Shown here: positions 1 to 9,060 of the stretch, piece after piece
Layout: the number at the start of each line of letters is the position of its first letter
Numbering within the stretch: the stretch's first letter is position 1
Assembly (NCBI GenBank): GCA_028867595.1
Contig: JAGWGB010000007.1
Coordinates: 1-64,000 of the forward strand
Source of the DNA: Nitrososphaerota archaeon
Lineage (GTDB): Archaea > Thermoproteota > Nitrososphaeria > Nitrososphaerales > Nitrosopumilaceae
DNA: 64,000 nt
Direction: 5' to 3'
The notes under the pieces: model-generated
Told to the model about the DNA's origin: nothing
Databases searched by the model: none
Seen by the model: only the letters and a program-made list of their open reading frames with translations
Program-made: the position numbers and the translations under genes

Positions 1-1
1 T

Positions 2-247
2 TGCAAATCCAAGCAACCAATAAACGGAGATGTAGAAGCAGAGATACATGCAACGTATGATAAAGATTTTCTATATTTCCACTTCAGGTTTACGAATCAC
101 AATTCATCCGATCTATCATCAGGAGAATTAGAGAATCTAGGAATCGATTGCAAGACAACTTTAGAAAGTAAATTTAAACTTAATATGATAGTTTTAGGTG
201 AATTGCGATCTGAATCTAGCACTACAGGTAAAAAATTAACATTTTAA
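2..247 (+). CDS. 3' end of a hypothetical protein, truncated by window start
   Basis: Open frame from base 2 (CKSKQPINGDVEAEIHATYDKDFLYFHFRFTN...) to TAA at 245-247; no recognisable domain. Confidence 0.45.
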   Translation, partial: CKSKQPINGDVEAEIHATYDKDFLYFHFRFTNHNSSDLSSGELENLGIDCKTTLESKFKLNMIVLGELRSESSTTGKKLTF

Positions 248-300
248 TTAATTTACTATTTTTACATTCACAGGTTTCCAATCGACTTGACTGATGTGAA

Positions 301-519
301 TTGACTGAAAAATGTGGCAGGATTTCCCTGTTTGAATGTGCCTTAATATCAAAATCACCATTACCGTATACTATGATTTGTACTAAATGCGGTTTATCGA
401 TGGAAATAACATCTCAAATTCGTTGGAAGGAAGAAGGTACGGAAGGGACACGAACGCCTACCGTCTATCACTGTTCTGACTGCAATTACTACACCGAACC
501 TATAGATTACAAAATGTAG
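301..519 (+). CDS. Small zinc-ribbon-like hypothetical protein
   Basis: CTKCG ... HCSDC paired Cys motifs; true start may be the internal ATG. Confidence 0.6.
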   Translation: MTEKCGRISLFECALISKSPLPYTMICTKCGLSMEITSQIRWKEEGTEGTRTPTVYHCSDCNYYTEPIDYKM

Positions 520-625
520 ATTTTTCAACCGATTTTATACAAGGAGAACTATCAATCACGGATTATACAGCACCATTTTTCGCATAGTTTATCTTCTAGT
601 TCAAGTAAGCAAAAAATCGATTTCC

Positions 626-1135
626 TTGAGGACTCCAATTTGCAGTTTTGATGCAATGAACGGCATTCTTTGTCCACAATGCGAGTCCAAGCTAGACTCG
701 GGCCTACTCACAAAAGCAGATGTGGACGCAGCAATAAAACTGGTCCAACTATCTCAAAAAATACCGCAAATTGAAAAATTTACACTCAACTCATGTCAAG
801 AGTCAAACGGCAATTATGTGCTGTATCTCAATAGTGCTGATATCATGACTATAAGGCAAAGCAGAGAACTTTATCGAATACTCCAAGGCGAATTTCCAGG
901 AAAGATTTGGCTTGTCGAAGAAGGATGCAATGATAAAAAATTCATAGAAGACTTGTTCTTTCCAATTAAGACCTTGGCAATCAATCAATTATGGGCTCCG
1001 GGAGGCGTTAGGAAAACAAAGGTTATAGTTTCAGGAAGAAAAACCCCAAGGTTCCCGATTGATGTGGATAAGGTAATCGAAATATCAAAACATCTCCGAA
1101 AGATAGAACTAGTCGTTGAATTTGAGAGAAAGTGA
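626..1135 (+). CDS. Archaeal NusA-like/KH-type transcription factor (start probably ATG at 656)
   Basis: N-terminal CPQC knuckle, C-terminal KH-like region (KTLAINQLWAPGGVRKTKVIVSGR); 5' of aspS. Confidence 0.55.
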   Translation: MRTPICSFDAMNGILCPQCESKLDSGLLTKADVDAAIKLVQLSQKIPQIEKFTLNSCQESNGNYVLYLNSADIMTIRQSRELYRILQGEFPGKIWLVEEGCNDKKFIEDLFFPIKTLAINQLWAPGGVRKTKVIVSGRKTPRFPIDVDKVIEISKHLRKIELVVEFERK

Positions 1136-1144
1136 GCAAGTTTC

Positions 1145-2434
1145 ATGGATTTGAAAAGGACCCACTACATAGGAAACCTAAACGCCTCTCTGAAAGGCCA
1201 GAAAGTGATAATCGGAGGCTGGGTTGAAGATCTTCGAGAACTGGGAAAACTCACATTTCTTACACTAAGAGATGTTACAGGCGTAGCCCAAATAGTTGTC
1301 ATTGGAGATGAAGGAATCAAGCAAGTAAAAGACCTAAACAGGCAAAGTGTAGTACGAATAACCGGAACTGTTCAAGAAACAAAGGCAAGAGATTTTCCAT
1401 TTGAGGTAAAGTCTGAAAAAATAGAAATTCTTTCCCGTGCAGTGCACCCGTTGCCAATTGATCCAATTGGAAGACTGGAAAGTAATATAGATAACAGGCT
1501 AAACGCACGCGCACTTGATTTGCGAAACCAGAAAACTGCATCAATTTTCAAAATACGCCATCATGCATTACAGTCGATAAGAAAAACTTTGGCAGATCTT
1601 GGATTTATTGAGGTAAACACGCCGAAAATAATTGGAAGTGCAAGTGAAGGTGGAGCAAACCTATTCTCTTTGAAATATTTTGACAAGCAAGCCTATCTTG
1701 CCCAAAGTCCACAGCTTTACAAAGAGCAGCTAACTCTAGGTCTTGAACGAGTTTTTGAGATCTCGTCATTTTATCGAGCAGAAAAATCACACACCGTAAG
1801 ACATCTTACCGAATTTACAAGTGTAGACATTGAGGCAGACTTTATGGATTATCTTGACGTTGCCGAAGTTTTAGAAACTGTCGTGAAAAATGTTTTTGAG
1901 CATGTTGAAAAAAACTGTATAGAAGAGCAAAAAATTCTAGGAATTGATATAAAAAAACCAACTGCTGCATTTGAAAAAATAACATACAAGCAAGCCATAG
2001 AAGAGCTTGGTCGTGAAGGCCTTGGTCTTGTAGAAGGAGATGATTTGCAAGACTCACATTTACGCAAGCTTGGAGAGATACACCCAGGATTTTATTTTCT
2101 AATTGATTGGCCCATGAAGCTAAAGCCTTTCTATATACATGAAAAAGAAGACAACCCGTCATTGTCCAAGTCGTTTGATCTGCAATACGGATACCTAGAA
2201 CTCTCATCTGGAGGAAGGCGTCTACACGATCCAAGTAAGATAAGAGCAAGGCTTGTAGAACAAGGGCTAAACCCATCTCAATTTGAAGACCATCTCAGGG
2301 CATTTGACTGGGGCATGCCTCCTCATTCTGGCTGGGGATTGGGACTTGACAGGCTAATGTCTGTATTGACAAAGATTGACAACGTTAGGGAAGTGGTCCT
2401 GTATCCAAGAGACCCAGAAAGACTATTTCCATAA
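1145..2434 (+). CDS. aspS: Aspartyl/asparaginyl-tRNA synthetase, class IIb, copy 1
   Basis: OB-fold GWVEDLRELG, SEGGA loop, motif 2 FYRAEKSHTVRHLTE, motif 3 GWGLGLDRL. Confidence 0.88.
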   Translation: MDLKRTHYIGNLNASLKGQKVIIGGWVEDLRELGKLTFLTLRDVTGVAQIVVIGDEGIKQVKDLNRQSVVRITGTVQETKARDFPFEVKSEKIEILSRAVHPLPIDPIGRLESNIDNRLNARALDLRNQKTASIFKIRHHALQSIRKTLADLGFIEVNTPKIIGSASEGGANLFSLKYFDKQAYLAQSPQLYKEQLTLGLERVFEISSFYRAEKSHTVRHLTEFTSVDIEADFMDYLDVAEVLETVVKNVFEHVEKNCIEEQKILGIDIKKPTAAFEKITYKQAIEELGREGLGLVEGDDLQDSHLRKLGEIHPGFYFLIDWPMKLKPFYIHEKEDNPSLSKSFDLQYGYLELSSGGRRLHDPSKIRARLVEQGLNPSQFEDHLRAFDWGMPPHSGWGLGLDRLMSVLTKIDNVREVVLYPRDPERLFP

Positions 2435-2466
2435 AAGGATAAATCTGGTTTTTACGACAATTAATC

Positions 2467-2808
2467 GTGCAACAATGTGATTTCTGCGGTTCAGATTTTG
2501 GAGATCACACGTGTTATTTCTGTGATAAGCATTGCTGCGATTCTTGCATGACAAATGACATGACCCGCTGCAAAAAGTGCTACATTGCAAAACGCAAGCT
2601 CGGCTGGAAAATCTTCAAGAAAAACAAGGTTCTGTTGGGTTTTATCGGATTTGTGTGGGCATATACTGTATTTCCAGTGCCGCTAATCAAAGGAATTGAC
2701 CCCACGTTCTATTGGGTTTGTTTCGGGGTGGCAATCATGATAATGATTCCAGTCAGCCTTGCAATGTTTTTTTGGTCAAGAGAACCACCTGTGTCAGATC
2801 TCAAGTAA
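2467..2808 (+). CDS. Small membrane protein with N-terminal zinc finger
   Basis: CDFCGSDFGDHTCYFCDKHCCDSC ... CKKC, then two hydrophobic segments. Confidence 0.6.
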   Translation: MQQCDFCGSDFGDHTCYFCDKHCCDSCMTNDMTRCKKCYIAKRKLGWKIFKKNKVLLGFIGFVWAYTVFPVPLIKGIDPTFYWVCFGVAIMIMIPVSLAMFFWSREPPVSDLK

Positions 2809-3817
2809 GTTTTGAAATGACTTTATGGGTAAACTCTTTGGTGGTATTGTTTCCGCCAATGTCTTTTGTCTTGATTCCTTCTGATACAACGCCATAGACT
2901 GCTTCTTCTATTTTTTTTGCTACTGAAAATGATTTGGAATCGTTATTTTTCATTGCCAGCCATTCTAACATCATCTTTGCAGACAAAATAAACGAAGATG
3001 GATTTGCAGCCTGCTTTCCTGCTATGTCAAAGGCTGCACCATGTACGGGTTCAAACAAGGCAAAGTTCTCCCCAATGTTTGCTGCAGGTGCCATGCCTAA
3101 TCCTCCTACTACCTGAGCTGCCTCATCTGATAAGATATCTCCAAACAAATTGGTTGTAACTATGACATCAAAGGCCTCTGGCTGTCTGATTAGATTCATT
3201 GCACATGCATCGACATACATCTGCTCAAACGCAATGTTATCGTAATCCTTTGCAACCTGTGCACATGTCCTTGCAAAAAGGCCGTCTGTCTTTCTCATGA
3301 CGTTTGATTTGTGCACACATGTTACCTTGTTCTGCTTGTTTCTCTGCTTTGCAGTCATGAATGCATATTTTGCAATGCGTCTTGATGCATATTCTGAAAT
3401 GGTCCTTAGCGCTACTGCTGCATTTCCAACGTCAAACTCCATTCCTGTGTAAAGGTCTTCAGTGTTCTCTCTTACTATGACAAGATCAATGTTTTCTCTA
3501 AGAGATGGCATGTTCGGATACGACTTTGCTGGCCTAATGTTAGCGTAAAGATCTAGCATTCTTCTTAGAACTACAATGACATCTGCAGCACTTTCTCCTA
3601 CTGGAGCTTTGAGGCACGCGTCAGATTTTTTTATTGCATCAAGTGTAGAGTCTGGAAGCGCCTTGCCTGTCTTCTTTAGTGCTATATCTCCTGCCTCAAC
3701 TGGGTTAATATCCAACTTTAATCCAATCTTGTCGCTTATTGCATGTAGTATTTCTGTGACAGACTCGGATAACTCGGGGCCTATGCCGTCTCCTGTTATA
3801 AGTGAGATTTTGTACAT
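2801..3817 (-). CDS. leuB: 3-isopropylmalate/isocitrate dehydrogenase family protein
   Basis: ITGDGIGPE start, VRENTEDLYTG, NLFGDILSDEAA; follows leuA. Confidence 0.85.
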   Translation of the reverse strand: MYKISLITGDGIGPELSESVTEILHAISDKIGLKLDINPVEAGDIALKKTGKALPDSTLDAIKKSDACLKAPVGESAADVIVVLRRMLDLYANIRPAKSYPNMPSLRENIDLVIVRENTEDLYTGMEFDVGNAAVALRTISEYASRRIAKYAFMTAKQRNKQNKVTCVHKSNVMRKTDGLFARTCAQVAKDYDNIAFEQMYVDACAMNLIRQPEAFDVIVTTNLFGDILSDEAAQVVGGLGMAPAANIGENFALFEPVHGAAFDIAGKQAANPSSFILSAKMMLEWLAMKNNDSKSFSVAKKIEEAVYGVVSEGIKTKDIGGNNTTKEFTHKVISKLT

Positions 3818-5335
3818 CTAGTGTCCCAAGTTTTTTTGTTTGAGAATTTTTTTGAGCATGATTCTGTTTATACCGTCAAGCATGGCCTGGACACTTGTGA
3901 TCACAATGTCTTCTCCAATGGATTTTGCAGAAGATTGGTTGCCATATGCATCCTCGACTTTGATTGTAACTTCGCACAATGCTTCTGAGCCACCTGAGAT
4001 GGAATCTAACTTGTATTCCTTTATTCTTACTTTGGCAATCTCTCCTGTGATCTTTTGTATTGCATTAATTGATGCATCTACTGGACCTACGCCATAGTCA
4101 GTTCCTATGAAGTCTTTTCCCTCTATGTTTAGTTTTACAAACGCATATGGCATATTTCCCATTCCAGTGGATACAGAGAAACCAGTCAAGTGTACTAGCC
4201 TCCTCAATCCTTCTTGATGCATTACTTCACCTGTGATTGAGAGCAATTCTACATCTGTAACATGCTTTCCCTGGTCCCCTAGTTTCTTGACCTGTTCTAG
4301 TATCTCATGTGTCTGCTCCTTTGAGGGCTGTATGCCGTATTCCTCTAGCATTGCTGCGATGCCATGGGCGCCAGCATGCTTTCCCACCTGGAACCAACGT
4401 GTTCTGCCTACAAGTTCTGGGCTGATTGGCTCGTATGTGAGTGGGTTACTCAACACTCCGTGTGTATGTATTCCAGATTCATGCCCAAAGGCATTTTCGC
4501 CCACTATGGCTTTGTTTGGCTGGACCTGAATTCCAACTATTTTTGAAACGTATCTTGATGTGTCATAGAGAAGCTTGGTGTTGATGTTTGTCTCAAATTT
4601 GTCATCAAACTGTAAACATTGTAACGCCATGACAAATTCTTCAAGTGATGCGTTGCCAGCTCGCTCTCCAATGCCGTTTATTGTAACATGAGCACATTGT
4701 GCACCAGCTTGGATTCCTGATATTGCGTTTGCTACTGCCAATCCAAAGTCATTGTGGCAGTGAACACTCACAGGTAAATGAGTTGCATTGATGGTGTCCT
4801 TGGTTATTGCAGCAATATATTGCGGAGTTGAATATCCTACTGTATCTGGAATGTCTATTCTGTCCGTTCCAGCTTCTGTTACGGCACTGAAAACTTTTTT
4901 GAGAAACTCTCTGTCAGTTCTTGTAGCATCTTCTGCAGAAAACTCTACCTGTAGGCCTCTAGATTTTGCATATTCTACTGCTTCCACTGCTTTTGCAAGG
5001 GCCTGTTCACGGGTAAGGTTGAGCTTGTATCTAAGATGAATATCTGATGTTGCAATAAACGTGTGTATGTATTTCAATCCTGCATCTACTGCAGCATCGA
5101 TGTCTTTTTTCTCCGTTCTTGCAAGCCCACAAATCTCTGCACGAAGACCGGCGTGAGCTATCTCTTTTACAGCTTTTCTTTCGCCTTCAGAAATTATAGG
5201 AAACCCTGCTTCTATTGCATCCACTCCAAGCTCGTCTAGCTTTTGAGCAATTGCAAGTTTTTGTTCTGGTGTTAACGCAACTCCTGGCGTCTGCTCTCCA
5301 TCTCTTAACGTGGTATCAAAAATTCTAACTTTCAT
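3818..5335 (-). CDS. leuA: 2-isopropylmalate synthase (or citramalate synthase)
   Basis: IFDTTLRDGEQTPG, HCHNDFGLAVANA, C-terminal LeuA dimer domain; in ilv/leu cluster. Confidence 0.85.
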   Translation of the reverse strand: MKVRIFDTTLRDGEQTPGVALTPEQKLAIAQKLDELGVDAIEAGFPIISEGERKAVKEIAHAGLRAEICGLARTEKKDIDAAVDAGLKYIHTFIATSDIHLRYKLNLTREQALAKAVEAVEYAKSRGLQVEFSAEDATRTDREFLKKVFSAVTEAGTDRIDIPDTVGYSTPQYIAAITKDTINATHLPVSVHCHNDFGLAVANAISGIQAGAQCAHVTINGIGERAGNASLEEFVMALQCLQFDDKFETNINTKLLYDTSRYVSKIVGIQVQPNKAIVGENAFGHESGIHTHGVLSNPLTYEPISPELVGRTRWFQVGKHAGAHGIAAMLEEYGIQPSKEQTHEILEQVKKLGDQGKHVTDVELLSITGEVMHQEGLRRLVHLTGFSVSTGMGNMPYAFVKLNIEGKDFIGTDYGVGPVDASINAIQKITGEIAKVRIKEYKLDSISGGSEALCEVTIKVEDAYGNQSSAKSIGEDIVITSVQAMLDGINRIMLKKILKQKNLGH

Positions 5336-5825
5336 TGCCTACTCCTCTCTCTAATGCACAAATACCCGTTCTTGTTATTTCAAGTATCCCGTATGCTCTC
5401 ACCAAGTCTTCAAATGCGTTGATTCTATCAGGTGTTGCAGTAATCTCTACAACTATCGAGGATTTTCTTACATCATGGACGTTGCATTTGAAGGCATTTG
5501 CAAGGTCAGTTATTTCCATGATATCTGAAGGCTTTGTGATCTTCACTTTCATTAATACTAGTTCACGGTATATGCTCTTTTTTTCATCTAATAGTTTTAC
5601 TTCTACAGTATCTATCATCTTGTCTAGCTGCTTGATTATCTGGCTAAGTTGTTTCTCATCGGCAGATGTAGTGATGGTCATTCTGGAAATCTCTGGATTC
5701 TCTGTTATTCCAACTGATATGCTATCTATGTTGTAATTTCTTGATCTAAACAAATGTGTGACCTTGAATAAAACACCAGGTTTGTTTTCTACAAGGACGG
5801 AAATTATGGACCACATGAACAGCAT
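5325..5825 (-). CDS. ilvN: Acetolactate synthase small subunit
   Basis: ACT domain (VLVENKPGVLFKVTHLFRSRNYNIDSI); adjacent to ilvB. Confidence 0.9.
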   Translation of the reverse strand: MLFMWSIISVLVENKPGVLFKVTHLFRSRNYNIDSISVGITENPEISRMTITTSADEKQLSQIIKQLDKMIDTVEVKLLDEKKSIYRELVLMKVKITKPSDIMEITDLANAFKCNVHDVRKSSIVVEITATPDRINAFEDLVRAYGILEITRTGICALERGVGNES

Positions 5826-5828
5826 CCA

Positions 5829-7535
5829 CTATGAAGGTAAGATCATATCCTTGAGAGGTGTTCCAGGAGCTACAAAAGGCAAGACATCTTCTTGTGGATC
5901 AATTGGAATATCAATCACTGTGGCAATGTTGCTCTTGAGCGCAGTTTGGACAGCTTTTCCAATCTCGTCTATGCTTTGCGCTCTTATCCCTTGAGCTCCG
6001 TAAGACTCTGCTAATTTTACATAGTCTGGACAATTCTTGAGATCTATTCCAATCATACGTCTGTCATAGAATGTTCGCTGCCATTGTGCTACCATTCCAA
6101 GTGAAAAATTGTTTAACAAAAACACAATCACTGGCAAGTCATCTAGTACTGAAACTGCAAGCGAATTTTCTGTCATGTTGAAACTGCCTTCTCCTGCAAT
6201 GTCAACTACTGGAACTTCTGGTTTGGCAGCTTTTGCTCCAATTGCTGCTGGAAATCCCCATCCCATAGTACCAAGTCCTGTAGAACTAAAGAAAGTTCCA
6301 GGCTGTATTACATCAAAGAATAATGACGCCCACATTTGGTGTTGGCCTACTTCAGTTGTTACAATTGATTGTGCTGGAAGCACTTCTCTTAATTTTCGTA
6401 GAACCTTTGCAGCACCTAATGGGTGAGGATGAAGTTTTAGGCTTTGCCTAAAGTATTCTCTTGTCTCATTTACACGCTTTAGCCATGGGTTATCGCCATT
6501 TTTCTTGATTGCCTTTTGGATTAGCATCTTTACCATGGTTCTAAGTGATGCCTTGAGGTCTCCTACCACTGCTATGTGTGTTGTCTGGTTCTTTCCAATT
6601 TCTGCAGGGTCTACATCCATGTGAATTATCTTGAGGTTCTTTTCAAATTCCTCAAATGTTCCAACAGATCTGTCTGAAAACCTTGAACCGCATGCAAGTA
6701 CGCAATCAGCTTCTACCATGATCTTGTTAGCTTCTGCATGCCCGTGCATCCCTATGGGACCTAATGAAAGTGGATGATTTTCTGGGAAAGCACCTTTTCC
6801 TTTGAATGTTGTCACAACTGGTATCATTAGTAATTCTGCTATTGATTGAAGTTCGGCAAATGCTCCTGAAATTATAACTCCACCACCAGCCAATATCACA
6901 GGCCTTTCAGAAGAAAGTAACATGTCTATTGCGCGTTCTATCTTTCCAATGTCTGGGTCTACCCAAGGATGATATCCGCGAATTTTTACCTCTGATGGAA
7001 ACACCATCTCGGCCTCATTTTGTTGAACATCTTTTGGAATGTCTATTAGCACAGGACCTGGTCTGCCCGTTGCTGAAATGTAAAATGCTTTTTTTACTAC
7101 TTCTGGAATTTCTGCTGCCGTCATGGGCTGGAAGGCATATTTCACAATGGGATTTGTAATTCCGATAATGTCGCTTTCTTGAAAAGCGTCTTTTCCAATC
7201 ATTTTTGTTGGTACTTGTCCAGTAATTGCAATCATTGGAGCCGAATCTGCTTGCGCAGTTGCGATCCCAGTTACAATATTTGTTGCTCCAGGACCTGACG
7301 TTGCAAAACATACTCCTGGTCTTCTACTCACTCTTCCAAAACCGTCTGCCATGTGTGATGCAGACTGTTCATGTCTTACAAGTATGTGTCTGATATTGCT
7401 CTTATAGAGCTCGTCGTAAATTGGAAGGTTTGCTCCTCCGGGAAGTCCGAAGACTATGTTTGCGCCCTCTTTCTCTAGGGCAACCATTAAAGATCTAGCA
7501 CCTGACATTTTTTCCATAATTTTAACTCCAAACAA
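5829..7535 (-). CDS. ilvB: Acetolactate synthase large subunit (likely start ATG at 7517 preceded by GGAG)
   Basis: FGLPGGANLPIYDEL, SGPGATN, ThDP motif region; adjacent to ilvN. Confidence 0.92.
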   Translation of the reverse strand: MFGVKIMEKMSGARSLMVALEKEGANIVFGLPGGANLPIYDELYKSNIRHILVRHEQSASHMADGFGRVSRRPGVCFATSGPGATNIVTGIATAQADSAPMIAITGQVPTKMIGKDAFQESDIIGITNPIVKYAFQPMTAAEIPEVVKKAFYISATGRPGPVLIDIPKDVQQNEAEMVFPSEVKIRGYHPWVDPDIGKIERAIDMLLSSERPVILAGGGVIISGAFAELQSIAELLMIPVVTTFKGKGAFPENHPLSLGPIGMHGHAEANKIMVEADCVLACGSRFSDRSVGTFEEFEKNLKIIHMDVDPAEIGKNQTTHIAVVGDLKASLRTMVKMLIQKAIKKNGDNPWLKRVNETREYFRQSLKLHPHPLGAAKVLRKLREVLPAQSIVTTEVGQHQMWASLFFDVIQPGTFFSSTGLGTMGWGFPAAIGAKAAKPEVPVVDIAGEGSFNMTENSLAVSVLDDLPVIVFLLNNFSLGMVAQWQRTFYDRRMIGIDLKNCPDYVKLAESYGAQGIRAQSIDEIGKAVQTALKSNIATVIDIPIDPQEDVLPFVAPGTPLKDMILPS

Positions 7536-7543
7536 TTGCTGGT

Positions 7544-7606
7544 CTACAGCATAAGGTCGACTAGCAGCAGAATACCAGAAATGCTTGCCGAGCCTCCTAA
7601 CTTCAT
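7544..7606 (-). other. Candidate 20-aa upstream/leader ORF MKLGGSASISGILLLVDLML
   Basis: ATG to TAG in ilvB 5' leader, different frame from ilvB, about 9 nt after the TSS predicted from TATA at ~7636-7645. Confidence 0.4.
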
Positions 7607-7772
7607 TTTAGTCTATGATTTTTTCGTCGGATATAATTTATAAATATTGCTGGTGAAAATGAACAAATTAGTAAAAAGAACGCTAGTACCTTGAGATTAT
7701 TTCAAAGTCAAGGAGGTCTTCTCATTTGCTTCACAAGACTTAAACTAGAATGATCTCAAGCAATATTCGATT

Positions 7773-8174
7773 TTGGGAGATAAAGACGAGATACAGGATA
7801 TCATTGCAACTTTCTTTAACGCAGGCAAGACAAAAAATCTTGCCCCATTGAGTGTAATTCAACTTGACGACTCGCGGTTTTCAAGCTATAGTGATGTACC
7901 TCCGCTTGATCTAAAAGATTTTGCAACTACTATTGCGTTGCAGCAACTTAGATTTGTTAGTGTATCGGATTATGCATATGAAATCAAAAATCTACGCATA
8001 GATGTATTTGATAATTGCGCCGTTGTCACATTTACTGTCATGCAAACTGGAATGGTTGTGGACAACTATAGTTTTAGAGGTCAGCATCTGTCCATGGAAA
8101 GCAGAGGAACATTTGTACTGGTAAAAAACCAAAAATGGAAAATCGTGCACGTGCACTTGTCTAAGATTTCTTAG
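7773..8174 (+). CDS. SnoaL/NTF2-like protein
   Basis: NTF2-like pattern (DIIATFFNAGKTKNLAPL ... AVVTFTVMQTG ... GTFVLVKNQKWKIVHVHLS). Confidence 0.6.
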   Translation: MGDKDEIQDIIATFFNAGKTKNLAPLSVIQLDDSRFSSYSDVPPLDLKDFATTIALQQLRFVSVSDYAYEIKNLRIDVFDNCAVVTFTVMQTGMVVDNYSFRGQHLSMESRGTFVLVKNQKWKIVHVHLSKIS

Positions 8175-9060
8175 TTTTTATGACAGGCTTGGCAGGCTTG
8201 ACTGATTTTTCTGGCTTGTCTGCACCTTTTAGTTTCTTGAATATTTCATGAGCTTCTTTTACTGTTGCATTCTGATGTACTATAGCTTTTACTGCCTTGA
8301 TCATGGCAACAGGGTAATCAGATTGCCAAATGTTTCTTCCCATGTCAACTCCTGACGCACCTGCCTTTATGGCGTCAAAAGTAAGTTGTAGGGCATCAAG
8401 CTCTGTTGCCAATTTTGGTCCTCCTGCAATTATTACTGGTACTGGGCAAGAATTTACAACTTTTTCAAAATTCTCGCAATAATACGTCTTGACTACATGG
8501 GCGCCAAATTCTGCAGCAATTCTACATGCCAAGCCTAGATATCTGGCATCTCGCTTTTCTAATTCCTTGCCTACTGCAGTAACTGCAAGGATAGGTATTC
8601 CGTATTCTTCGCCCTCGTTTACCAAGTTGCCAAGACTAACAAGCGATTCATGTTCATAAGGTGCGCCTACAAATATTGACATTGCTAATGCTGACGCGTT
8701 TAATCTAATTGCATCCTTTACAGATGTTGTTATTTTTTCATTTGAGAGATCTTTTCCAATTATGCTAGAACCGCCAGATACTCTGAGCACCACAGGAACT
8801 GGATAGCCAGCATCTACTGAGGTTCTCAGTACACCACGTGTAAGCATTAAAGAATCTGCATGCGGCAATAACGGAGCTATTGTTTTTCTCGGATCTTCAA
8901 GTCTTTCTGTAGGTCCTAGGAAATAGCCATGGTCTACTGCAAGCATCACTCCTCGCTTGTCATACGGTTTTATTATTCGAGCAAGACGATTTTTTAATCC
9001 CCAGTCCATATCTTCTTCCAAAAAATTTGCCTTAGTTAAGCCTTTCTGAATTTGTGACAA
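8161..9060 (-). CDS. DeoC/LsrF-family class I aldolase/thiolase-like protein
   Basis: LDWG-like start, VMLAVDHGYFLGPTERLED, HADSLMLTRGVLR, GASGVDMGRNIWQSDYPVAMIKAVKAIVH resemble LsrF. Confidence 0.75.
   Translation of the reverse strand: MSQIQKGLTKANFLEEDMDWGLKNRLARIIKPYDKRGVMLAVDHGYFLGPTERLEDPRKTIAPLLPHADSLMLTRGVLRTSVDAGYPVPVVLRVSGGSSIIGKDLSNEKITTSVKDAIRLNASALAMSIFVGAPYEHESLVSLGNLVNEGEEYGIPILAVTAVGKELEKRDARYLGLACRIAAEFGAHVVKTYYCENFEKVVNSCPVPVIIAGGPKLATELDALQLTFDAIKAGASGVDMGRNIWQSDYPVAMIKAVKAIVHQNATVKEAHEIFKKLKGADKPEKSVKPAKPVIKTKKS

Noticed and set aside
1842-2276. 144-aa minus-strand ORF (and 1849-2067, 1317-1544, 1605-1790)
   Set aside because: Antisense to conserved aspS; Leu/Gln/His-rich translation typical of shadow frames.
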